Assembly (NCBI GenBank): GCA_013151015.1
Contig: JAADJA010000083.1
Location: 1-37,242 of the forward strand
Direction of reading: 5' to 3'
Length of the DNA: 37,242 bases
Origin: Chlorobiota bacterium
GTDB lineage: Bacteria; Bacteroidota; Bacteroidia; Bacteroidales; JAADJA01
Made by a program: the position numbers and the translations under genes. Under the pieces are notes generated by a model. It had not been told where the DNA came from and did not search any database. It saw only the letters and a list, made by a program, of their open reading frames with translations. The first letter of the stretch is position 1, and each line of letters opens with the position of its first letter. Below, in pieces: positions 23,310 through 31,249 of the stretch.

Positions 23310-24770
23310 ATGAGTAATAAAGATATAAATATTGATGACCTTTTCAGGAATGCTTTCGAGAACTTCGAAGTAGATCCTCCCGAACATGTATGGGGCAATA
23401 TCCAAAAAGACATGCAAGGGAATAATAGGGGTTCCGGTAAAACCTTCCCAAAAGGTGGGATATTGGGGATATCTGTCATACTTGTTTTAAGTAGCTTGTT
23501 CTTTATTTATCAAACAAACAACTCTGTATCAGAGGTTGTTGATTCTGCAAAAATTGCCTTAAATACGGATATTGACAATATTGAAACCCTCCTACCGGAA
23601 TACAAATCCGGCGAAAATGAAAAAAGCAACATGGCCTCTTTTAATGGACAAAGCTTATCTGAAAAGGGCGTGATCGACATTTCTGTTTCTTCAATCAATG
23701 CTGAAAGCCTTGGAAAAAGGGGAACTGACGCCATGATCGTAAAAGAAAAGCCGATAAAGGAAGTTGCCATGGAGGTTAACAACAACACAGCGTTGAACCC
23801 AAATAACAATGAATTGAGTTCGGGCAATAGTTCAGGTGAAGTTGAAAATGAGTTGGATGATATTGAAGGCGACGAAGGACAAGCTGGATTTGGTGATGAT
23901 TCTGATTTGCTTGCAATGGGCGGGTCAGGCAATGTCCATAGTGATGTCAAGGCTTCAGCGCCGATACCAGAAGAAAGCTTTGAGCAGACGCCTATTGTTG
24001 AAATGCTTGAAACGGAAGAAGCTGACGAGATTGCATCAGGGGATGTTGCAAGCCCTGAGCTGAAAAACGATTATGGAAAAAAGGGGGATTTGTATTTTGG
24101 ATTGTATTTTACGCCAGAAGTTATTTTTTATCCTTCCGATATCAATACAACAAATAAAAGCTATTCTTTGGATTTGAACATGACTTATAAGTTTTCCAGT
24201 TATTTATTGCAAAGTGGGATAGGTGTCATGTCTTCAAGTGATGACGGACAATCGAAGGTTGATTTTGAAAAGTACCTCGGCAGTTATGAAGATGTTTATG
24301 ATATTACGTTCGATACCACGGCCAATGGCGTTGTACCGGTTTACCTAACCAATACGGTTGATGTTTATGATTCGGTACAGCATGTTACGGTTACGCCCAC
24401 AAAGAACAAATACACGTATTTGCAAATACCGGTACTATTTGGTTATACCGAGGAATTCAGGCGTTTTTCATGGTTTGTGAAAGGCGGTCCTTCATTATCA
24501 TTGATGGTGAATGAAGATATATCTTCGGTAAACCTTGAAAACGACAATAACAGGATCGTAAATGTGGACAGTGAGGTGCCTGCAAGGATTAAAATGAACT
24601 GGCAAATCATATTGGCGGGTGGGGTAACCTATAAATTAGGGAACCATGTAAGTATTGGTGTTGAGCCTATGATGCGTTTTTACATGAAATCAGCTTACGA
24701 ACAAAATTCCATACAAACCAAACATCCATATTCGTTTGGGATACGAAGTGGGATAATCGTTAATTTTTAA
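23310..24770 (+). CDS. Putative trans-envelope anti-sigma/outer-membrane barrel protein (cassette 1)
   Basis: 486 residues in four parts. Residues 1-50 are cytoplasmic in prediction (NIDDLFRNAFENFEVDPPEHVW). One hydrophobic helix follows at about 50-67 (ILGISVILVLSSLFFIY). Residues 70-255 are an acidic, Ser/Asn-rich, probably unfolded linker. Residues 258-486 are strand-rich with YFGLYFTPEVIFYPS, SSYLLQSGIGVMSSSDDGQ, YLQIPVLFGY and WFVKGGPSLSLMVN, ending in VNF; the C-terminal phenylalanine is typical of outer-membrane barrels. The N-terminus could bind the sigma factor encoded 4 bp upstream. This role is inferred; no FecR or zinc anti-sigma motif is present. An alternative is an inner-membrane protein with a periplasmic beta domain. 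The paralogue at 27069-28475 has the same layout. Confidence 0.7.
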   Translation: MSNKDINIDDLFRNAFENFEVDPPEHVWGNIQKDMQGNNRGSGKTFPKGGILGISVILVLSSLFFIYQTNNSVSEVVDSAKIALNTDIDNIETLLPEYKSGENEKSNMASFNGQSLSEKGVIDISVSSINAESLGKRGTDAMIVKEKPIKEVAMEVNNNTALNPNNNELSSGNSSGEVENELDDIEGDEGQAGFGDDSDLLAMGGSGNVHSDVKASAPIPEESFEQTPIVEMLETEEADEIASGDVASPELKNDYGKKGDLYFGLYFTPEVIFYPSDINTTNKSYSLDLNMTYKFSSYLLQSGIGVMSSSDDGQSKVDFEKYLGSYEDVYDITFDTTANGVVPVYLTNTVDVYDSVQHVTVTPTKNKYTYLQIPVLFGYTEEFRRFSWFVKGGPSLSLMVNEDISSVNLENDNNRIVNVDSEVPARIKMNWQIILAGGVTYKLGNHVSIGVEPMMRFYMKSAYEQNSIQTKHPYSFGIRSGIIVNF

Positions 24771-24785
24771 GACGGTTTTACAAAA

Positions 24786-26387
24786 ATGATTTTGAGAAAA
24801 ATAAATAATAGAATGACTACAATAGCTAAAGGATTAATCCTCGGTTTATTAATTCTTGTCACTATGGCAAACGGGGCTTTTTCGCAGGGATTTCAGGGAA
24901 AATACGAGATCGTGTTAATTGGTCAGGTTGTTAACGATCAAAACAGTGCGCCCATTAAGGACCAAATGGTACATATCTCTGCCGATTCAAGTTATAACCT
25001 GAATTTTGTGTATAATAAAACCCTGTTTACTGATGGTAAAGGTTTTTTCTATGATACGATCAGCACTGATTTTTTAAAGGGGGGACTTGTTATTTCCACC
25101 AAGGATTACCTGAATGAGAAACACGATACCACAGTATATTTTAGGTTTAAATGGAGTGAGTCAAATACATTGTTTGCCAATTTTGAACTTCCGTTACTTG
25201 ATGCACAAACCGGTTATCAGGCGAACTTCAAATATTTGTGCAATCCATTTAATAACAATCCATTCGACTTTACTTTCATTGATCTTACCAATTCAACGGA
25301 TATTGTTTCCTGGGATTGGAATTTTGGTGATGGGCATTATTCCAATCAAGCAAATCCAAACCATGTATATGTAAATCCGGGTGTTTACAGGGTAACACTT
25401 AAAGTTAAGATTGAAACTACCCCGGGCGCCAAGCCCATTGAATCCTCGATCGAAAGGTTGGTAAATGTAAGGCTGAAGAGTTATTACCATCTTGGCGGAC
25501 ATGTTTTTGCGGGATACTTCCCCGTATCCATTGATACCGGGCTTGTGTATTTGTACAAAGTTGGGGAAAAGGATATCGAACCTATCGATACTGCCAATTT
25601 CAACGAAGACTTAGGGTATTATTCATTTTTCCAGCTTATTGATGGCGAGTATTTTGTAAAAGCTGACATACCCGAATCATCGAATTTGTACATGGAATAT
25701 TTCCCCACATATTACAGCAATGAATTATTCTGGACAGAGGCAGATACGATTTTTCACAATGCCCCCAATTTTGAGTATGACATACATTTAGTGCCAATCC
25801 CTCAAAATGCTTTTGGCTTGGGTTCTATTGGAGGTACTATCCATTTTGACCCTTCGGGCAAGGATTCCTCCCCTGCTAGTGATGCGGAAATCTTATTGCT
25901 GGACGAAAATGGTGTTCCTTTGACCCTCGTTTATTCCAATGAAGAAGGTGAGTTTGGTTTTGATGACCTGGAGCTGACCTCCTTTAAAGTTTTTGCTGAA
26001 GTTACCGGCAAGATTACGGATGCCATTAATGTAATACTTGATGAAGATAACCCTGAAGTGACGGATATTGAAATAGTAATTAGTTCAAATACCGTGAACG
26101 GTAGTGTGAACGGGATTTCGGATTTGGAATGGGGATCGGGTTTTGGGGAAGTGTACCCCAACCCTGTATCTGAAACAGCTTCTGTTCAGATTGTGCTTTC
26201 TGAAACAACCGAAATACAAATTGAACTTTATAATGCCACGGGCCAAATCGTGAAACAAACAACAAAGACTGCTTTTGGAGGGGAAAGTACTATTTCCATC
26301 GACCTGGGTTCACAGAAAAGCGGGATTTATTTTTTGCGCATTTCCGAAGGGGACGGTAATATAATTAAGAAGTTTGTGAAAAAATAA
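24786..26387 (+). CDS. Secreted PKD protein with T9SS sorting domain (one PKD module)
   Basis: 533 residues. Signal peptide within 1-34 (the second Met, at residue 10, is an alternative start). Order: a carboxypeptidase-regulatory-like beta domain (about 40-150), one PKD module with WDWNFGDGHYSNQANPNHVY near 175, a domain with SLYMEYFPTYYSNELFW-like sequence and a YDIHLVPI end (about 235-340), a second regulatory-like domain (SIGGTIHFDP onward, about 350-440), and a type A T9SS sorting domain from EVYPNPVSETAS (about 455) to KKFVKK. It is expected at the cell surface or released. It follows the barrel gene by 15 bp and ends before a terminator, so it is the last gene of cassette 1. Its exact function is unknown; adhesion or sensing is possible. 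Confidence 0.85.
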   Translation: MILRKINNRMTTIAKGLILGLLILVTMANGAFSQGFQGKYEIVLIGQVVNDQNSAPIKDQMVHISADSSYNLNFVYNKTLFTDGKGFFYDTISTDFLKGGLVISTKDYLNEKHDTTVYFRFKWSESNTLFANFELPLLDAQTGYQANFKYLCNPFNNNPFDFTFIDLTNSTDIVSWDWNFGDGHYSNQANPNHVYVNPGVYRVTLKVKIETTPGAKPIESSIERLVNVRLKSYYHLGGHVFAGYFPVSIDTGLVYLYKVGEKDIEPIDTANFNEDLGYYSFFQLIDGEYFVKADIPESSNLYMEYFPTYYSNELFWTEADTIFHNAPNFEYDIHLVPIPQNAFGLGSIGGTIHFDPSGKDSSPASDAEILLLDENGVPLTLVYSNEEGEFGFDDLELTSFKVFAEVTGKITDAINVILDEDNPEVTDIEIVISSNTVNGSVNGISDLEWGSGFGEVYPNPVSETASVQIVLSETTEIQIELYNATGQIVKQTTKTAFGGESTISIDLGSQKSGIYFLRISEGDGNIIKKFVKK

Positions 26388-26415
26388 ATACTGTCAATTA
26401 TTTAAAACAATACAG

Positions 26416-26444
26416 GCCCCGTAAGATGATTGCGGGGCTTTTTT
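26416..26444 (+). terminator. Intrinsic terminator ending cassette 1
   Basis: GCCCCG-TAAGATGATTG-CGGGGC is followed by six T residues, 29 bp after the stop of the one-PKD gene. It separates cassette 1 from cassette 2. Confidence 0.85.
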
Positions 26445-26511
26445 ATAATCTGTTAAATCCACAGGCAACCCTCCCTGATTTGCGGAGTCTGTTTTATCGT
26501 AATAGTTTTTG

Positions 26512-27069
26512 ATGACTGTTGATGAAAAAATAATACAAGGATGTATTGCCGGAAAAAGACGTGCCCAGAATCAATTGTACAAAGCATTTGCCCCGGGCAT
26601 GTTAGGCGTGTGCATGCGTTATTGCATGAACAGGGCCGAAGCAGAGGATGTCTTGCAGGAAGGTTTTGTGAAGGTGTTCAGGTACATTAAGAACTTCAGG
26701 AGCGATGGCTCTTTTGAAGGCTGGATAAGACGGATAATGGTGAATACGGCCATTACGAATTACAACAAAAGAAGCAAGGTGCATCATGAAGAAATCAATG
26801 AAAACACATTGTCATCAGAAGATGAAACTCCCGGTGACAAGGTGTATCTGCCAGTGGACAGGGAAATCTTGATGAGGCTTATCCAACAGTTGCCCGATGG
26901 ATATAGAATGGTGTTGAACCTATATGTTTTTGAAGGTTATAAACACAGGGAGATTAGTGGTATCCTCGGCATTTCTGAGAATACATCCAAATCACAGCTT
27001 TCAAAAGCAAGGAAATACCTGAAAAATGAAATGGAAAAATTAGAAAAAGTTAAAAACTTACAATATTAA
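26512..27069 (+). CDS. ECF-type RNA polymerase sigma factor (cassette 2)
   Basis: 185 residues from ATG 26512; a TTG one codon earlier is unlikely. Region 2 contains FAPGMLGVCMRYCMNRAEAE, DVLQEGFVKVFRYIKNF and GSFEGWIRRIMVNTAITNY. Region 4 contains LIQQLPDGYRMVLNLYVFEG, YKHREISGILGISENTSKSQ and LSKARKYL. It is a close paralogue of 22760-23305: the segments around LQEGF, EGW.RR and ISENTSKSQL are nearly the same. Its stop TAA shares one base with the ATG of the next gene (TAATG at 27067-27071), implying translational coupling with the barrel protein. Confidence 0.93.
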   Translation: MTVDEKIIQGCIAGKRRAQNQLYKAFAPGMLGVCMRYCMNRAEAEDVLQEGFVKVFRYIKNFRSDGSFEGWIRRIMVNTAITNYNKRSKVHHEEINENTLSSEDETPGDKVYLPVDREILMRLIQQLPDGYRMVLNLYVFEGYKHREISGILGISENTSKSQLSKARKYLKNEMEKLEKVKNLQY

Positions 27070-28475
27070 TGGAAGAGGGTTTTAACAATATTGATGATTT
27101 GCTGAGGAATTCGCTTGATGACTATCAGGCACAACCCTCGGCCAAAGTCTGGAAAGCTGTGTCGCGCAGCCTGTTCTTTTCGGGCATGGGGAAGATAATA
27201 ATCCTCATATCGGGTATTGCTGTCCTTTCCGTTGCTGCCTATTTGTATTGGGGTTATTCAAATGTTGGGGAAACTTCAGGTTCCAATGTTGAAGCAACTG
27301 AAATTGGCAGAACACAAAATGAAGATATGGCTTCCAGCGAAACTGCTGTTGAGGGGCAAAACCAAACTCTTGGAAAAGAAGAGGGCATATATTATGAAAA
27401 TGCAGGTTTATCGGAAAATGATGTTACGACAAACAATAATAACCTTTCAGGGAAACCTGATCATGATTTTGGGTCCCCACAGGTTGAGGATGTTCCGCTT
27501 GCTGAAATTTCAACAACGGATAAAACGGGAGAAGTGAACGATGTGATTGTTACAACGATGGTTTCAGCTTCTGTTGCTTCGAATGTCACTATACAAACAA
27601 ATACATCACAAAAGGTTTATCCCGGGCTTCCCCGGCTTTCTGAGGAAAGCCCGATGGAAAGGATGGCAATAAAAACCCTGGATGCAAATTATTTGTTTTA
27701 TCAATACAATCCAATTGGAAATATCAACGAAAGAACCCAATTCAAAGGATTGTCAGGTTTCCCGGACCATGATTATGGAAGGGCTAAATTGTTTTCCTAC
27801 GGTGTTTACGTTTCGCCCGAGGTGATTTTTATGAACGATGAAGCGAAAACCAGGAAACTGCAATTGAATTTTGATGCCGTAACGAACTACAAACCCACTA
27901 AGGATTTTTACCTCCAGGGTGGATTGGGGATTGGGGTTTCACAGGACGATGGCCGTTATAATGTTGATTATGAACAATACGATAGCGTGGGATATTATCT
28001 CGAAGTAAATTCCTATACCATTGATCCGGTTACAGGAAAACCTGTTTTCAAAACATCGATAGAAAATGTGTATGATACCGTTGCATACAATAAATTGTCG
28101 CTTACCGGAAACCGATATACCTATTTGAGGTTGTCAGGGTTTATGGGCTATAGGGTACATTATGCAAAAAGCTTTTCCGTTTTTGTAAAGGGAGGCTTGA
28201 CCTATTCCATATTGGTAAATAGCTACGAACCCAATCCTGAATTTTCAAACGGCGATGCCCTCAACTTGAAAATAACCAAGGAAACAGCCCAACGGATAAA
28301 CGACACATGGCAGGCTTCTGTTGGTGTTGGATTTAATTGTCGTTTATCGAACAGCGTTACCTTGACCGGTGAACCCATGTTCAACTATTATCTAAGGCCG
28401 GTTTATGAACGGGGGTACAATGCGAAGAACCCTTATTCCCTGGGTTTAAAACTGGGCCTGTTGTTTAAATTTTAA
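27069..28475 (+). CDS. Putative trans-envelope anti-sigma/outer-membrane barrel protein (cassette 2)
   Basis: 468 residues with the same plan as 23310-24770. A short cytoplasmic start contains NIDDLLRNSLDDYQAQPSAKVW; a hydrophobic helix lies at about 42-60 (IIILISGIAVLSVAAYLYWG); the linker is long, acidic and Asn/Thr-rich (about 65-240). The beta-rich C-terminus has FSYGVYVSPEVIFMN, FYLQGGLGIGVSQDDGRYNV, RYTYLRLSGFMGYRV, FSVFVKGGLTYSILVN and ends LLFKF with terminal Phe. Conserved points shared by both paralogues: DDL.RN at the start, SPEVIF/TPEVIF, VDYEQY/VDFEKY, VKGG, EPM..Y, PYS.G. Conservation of both the N-terminal tip and the barrel, but not the linker, suggests that these are the two working ends. 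Function inferred. Confidence 0.7.
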   Translation: MEEGFNNIDDLLRNSLDDYQAQPSAKVWKAVSRSLFFSGMGKIIILISGIAVLSVAAYLYWGYSNVGETSGSNVEATEIGRTQNEDMASSETAVEGQNQTLGKEEGIYYENAGLSENDVTTNNNNLSGKPDHDFGSPQVEDVPLAEISTTDKTGEVNDVIVTTMVSASVASNVTIQTNTSQKVYPGLPRLSEESPMERMAIKTLDANYLFYQYNPIGNINERTQFKGLSGFPDHDYGRAKLFSYGVYVSPEVIFMNDEAKTRKLQLNFDAVTNYKPTKDFYLQGGLGIGVSQDDGRYNVDYEQYDSVGYYLEVNSYTIDPVTGKPVFKTSIENVYDTVAYNKLSLTGNRYTYLRLSGFMGYRVHYAKSFSVFVKGGLTYSILVNSYEPNPEFSNGDALNLKITKETAQRINDTWQASVGVGFNCRLSNSVTLTGEPMFNYYLRPVYERGYNAKNPYSLGLKLGLLFKF

Positions 28476-28479
28476 AGTT

Positions 28480-31086
28480 ATGATTAATTTGCGCATAAAA
28501 ATATTGATACTGCTGATTGCTTCCATATTAGGATTGTTGTCCGTGGCCTTTTCACAAATCCCCCTTCATGTAAGTGGAAATATTACAGATGAAACAAGTG
28601 GTGGTGGGATTGCAAATCATCTTGTGGTCGTTTCTGTTGAATCGGGAGGTTGGACAGATTATTTTGAATACTATACCAATGAAGAAGGGTTTTACCAAAG
28701 CGATACGCTTTTTGCCGCCGGGCAGGGCATGGTAGCTGCACTTACTTATGATTGCTACGGAGTTGAGCATTTCCTGACCGGATTTTTTGATCCGGCAAAT
28801 ACGGAGTTTGTTTTTAACTTTGAAATATGTACGGACATGAACCCGCCCGATTGTGAGAACTGGTTTATTTATGATGTCATGGATTATTATACATTTGACT
28901 TTTTTGGTGTTGCAACCCCCGGGCCCGTGAATTATTACCATTGGGAATTTGGTGATGGCAATACGGGAACGGGCCAGGAAGTGACACATACATACCAGGG
29001 GAACCCGGGTGATGAATTCCTTGTTACGCTCACCACAATGTATGTGGATCCGGTGACACAGGATTCATGTTTGGCCGAGTATTCTGAATTTGTTTGGGTA
29101 GGGAATAATTTCGATTGTGTGGCACTTTTTGATTACGAAGCAGCACCTGCTTCATCCACCACAATAAGTTTTATTGATTTGTCAGAGGAAAACCCAACCA
29201 GTTGGTTCTGGGATTTTGGGGACGGTACTTTTTCCGAAGAGCAAAACCCGGTCCATGTGTATGGTTTCGAAGCTCCGTATTTTGTCTGTCTCACAATGGA
29301 AGATTCCGTAACCTCATGCTACGATACGTATTGCGAAGAGATATTCGTTGGTGATACCATAGGGAATATGATTGTTGTAGCCGGTGATGTGTTTGATGAA
29401 ATCGATTCTTCGCTTATTGTTGGCCACGATGTTTATATCAGTATCGACAGCAACAGTTTTTTTCCCGGATATAACAATATAGTTGCAACAGATGAGGATG
29501 GTACATATTCTGACTTTATTGCACTTCCCCCTGAATTTACCGAAGGTGTGGTAAATATTGGGACTTATAATTGTGTTGGGAATTTCATTAATGAAGACCT
29601 GGGATTCTCACAAAATAATTTCTTCCTGATAAAGGATTTTTATATTTGTACTGACAGTGTGCAGCTACAATGTACAGCCGATTTTACTTTTACCCAGGAC
29701 CCTTCCGATCCGTTTACCTTTTTCTTTTTCGATAATTCAAGTGGCAACATTACCGGTTACAATTGGGAATTTGGGGATGGGGATATTTCCACGGAACCCA
29801 ATCCTGTCCATGCTTATAGCTCAACCGGGGATTTTGATGTGTGCTTGGTGGTCGTTTCCGATTCTTTGGGGTATTTCTGCAGCGATACGGTTTGCAAAAC
29901 CATTACGGTCGATTATTTGCTCATGGCCGCTTTTGATTATTCCCTCGATACCTTGTCGGGCAACACCCGCCTTTTTTCCTTTACCGATATGGGCATAGGT
30001 GACCCTGATTCTTATTACTGGGATTTTGGTGATGGGAGCAGTTCCCAGGTTCAGGATCCAACCCACGAATTTGCCGGAGCGGGCGAGTTTACGGTTTGCC
30101 TCCAGGTTGTCCGAAATTTATCGGGGGGAAATGTGATGACCGATAATGTGTGCAAAACACTTGTGGCGCCGGAGTACTACGATTTTGGAGGGCTAACCTA
30201 TCTTGGTGATTACCCTTTGAACAACCCGGTTCCTGAAGGGGATACCGGCATCGCCTATTTGTACCGGAAATATAATAATACTGTTGTGCCAGCGGATACC
30301 AACTTGTTTTATGAGTTTGGATATTACTGGTTTCCGAATACACGTGAAGGGGATTATATTATAAAAGTGGGTTTGACAGACAATTCGACCCATTACAATG
30401 ATTATATGCAGGCCTATTATGTGGATGCACTTCGATGGGACAAGGCCCCTGTTTTTCAGCTTGCAGATACCGGGAATTTTATGACGGATGTTCATTTAAA
30501 AGAGCTTTATGGGACAGGGAATGGAATTGGGATGCTTTCCGGGTACATCCAAATTGAAGGGACTTGTTCAGGTTTTTCGGTGGATGGAACAATTGTCATG
30601 CTGTTCGATAATGACGATAATCTTCTCTCTTTTACCCTCACCAATGAAGATGGTGGTTTTTCCTTTTCAAATCTTGAAATGGGTTTATACAAGCTATATG
30701 CTGAAGAGACGGCCTTGTTTTCATGGGCAACTTCTGCAAACCTTGATAATGGCAATCCGGTGCAGATGGGGATTGAGCTCCAGATGACTTGTGAGGGGAC
30801 TGTTGGCGTGAATACCCTTGCTGAAAGTGGAATTGTCGTGGGGGACATTTTCCCCAATCCGGTAGTTGATGAGATCAATATCAATCTTGATTTAACCGGG
30901 GAATCCGAAGTGTGGGCCGTGGTTTTTGATATGACAGGGAGAAAAACCGAAGAACGTGTTTTTCCGCTTTTTGATGGGAACAACAGATTGAAAATATCAG
31001 CAGATCAATTGCCTAAAGGGATTTATGTCTTGTCTTTGCAATTCCCTGAAAACAAGATGAAATTCCTTAAGAAATTTGTGAAATAA
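28480..31086 (+). CDS. Secreted PKD protein with T9SS sorting domain (four PKD modules)
   Basis: 868 residues. Signal peptide MINLRIKILILLIASILGLL..AFS. Next is a regulatory-like domain (HVSGNITDETSGGGIANHLV, about 28-120), then PKD modules with W(D/E)FGDG cores near 154, 243, 428 and 513, with a further beta domain (DVYISIDSN..) between the second and third. A GGLTYLGDYPLNN domain (about 565-680, with YYVDALRWDKAP and DVHLKE), a second regulatory-like domain, and a sorting domain from VGDIFPNPVVDE (about 787) to KKFVK complete it. Paired cysteines recur in the PKD modules (SCYDTYCEE, FCSDTVC), so disulphides are likely. It starts 4 bp after the barrel gene, in cassette 2. Surface role unknown. 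Confidence 0.87.
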   Translation: MINLRIKILILLIASILGLLSVAFSQIPLHVSGNITDETSGGGIANHLVVVSVESGGWTDYFEYYTNEEGFYQSDTLFAAGQGMVAALTYDCYGVEHFLTGFFDPANTEFVFNFEICTDMNPPDCENWFIYDVMDYYTFDFFGVATPGPVNYYHWEFGDGNTGTGQEVTHTYQGNPGDEFLVTLTTMYVDPVTQDSCLAEYSEFVWVGNNFDCVALFDYEAAPASSTTISFIDLSEENPTSWFWDFGDGTFSEEQNPVHVYGFEAPYFVCLTMEDSVTSCYDTYCEEIFVGDTIGNMIVVAGDVFDEIDSSLIVGHDVYISIDSNSFFPGYNNIVATDEDGTYSDFIALPPEFTEGVVNIGTYNCVGNFINEDLGFSQNNFFLIKDFYICTDSVQLQCTADFTFTQDPSDPFTFFFFDNSSGNITGYNWEFGDGDISTEPNPVHAYSSTGDFDVCLVVVSDSLGYFCSDTVCKTITVDYLLMAAFDYSLDTLSGNTRLFSFTDMGIGDPDSYYWDFGDGSSSQVQDPTHEFAGAGEFTVCLQVVRNLSGGNVMTDNVCKTLVAPEYYDFGGLTYLGDYPLNNPVPEGDTGIAYLYRKYNNTVVPADTNLFYEFGYYWFPNTREGDYIIKVGLTDNSTHYNDYMQAYYVDALRWDKAPVFQLADTGNFMTDVHLKELYGTGNGIGMLSGYIQIEGTCSGFSVDGTIVMLFDNDDNLLSFTLTNEDGGFSFSNLEMGLYKLYAEETALFSWATSANLDNGNPVQMGIELQMTCEGTVGVNTLAESGIVVGDIFPNPVVDEININLDLTGESEVWAVVFDMTGRKTEERVFPLFDGNNRLKISADQLPKGIYVLSLQFPENKMKFLKKFVK

Positions 31087-31249
31087 TCTTCAGGTCAGGC
31101 AACCTTTCCGAAATACTTAGTCTTCAAAAACAATAACGTTGATCAAGTTCTTTTAAATTGCAATTTGAATTAAATTCATCGGGCAATCATCAAAACTGTT
31201 ACACCTTTATTAAAAGAATTAATCTATTAACAACTAAAAATTTAAGAAA

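Noticed and set aside
26479-26510. TTTG-N20-TAGTTTTT as a promoter for cassette 2
   Set aside because: Spacing fits the consensus, but the start site would fall after the ATG at 26512, inside the sigma gene, so it could not make the full protein.
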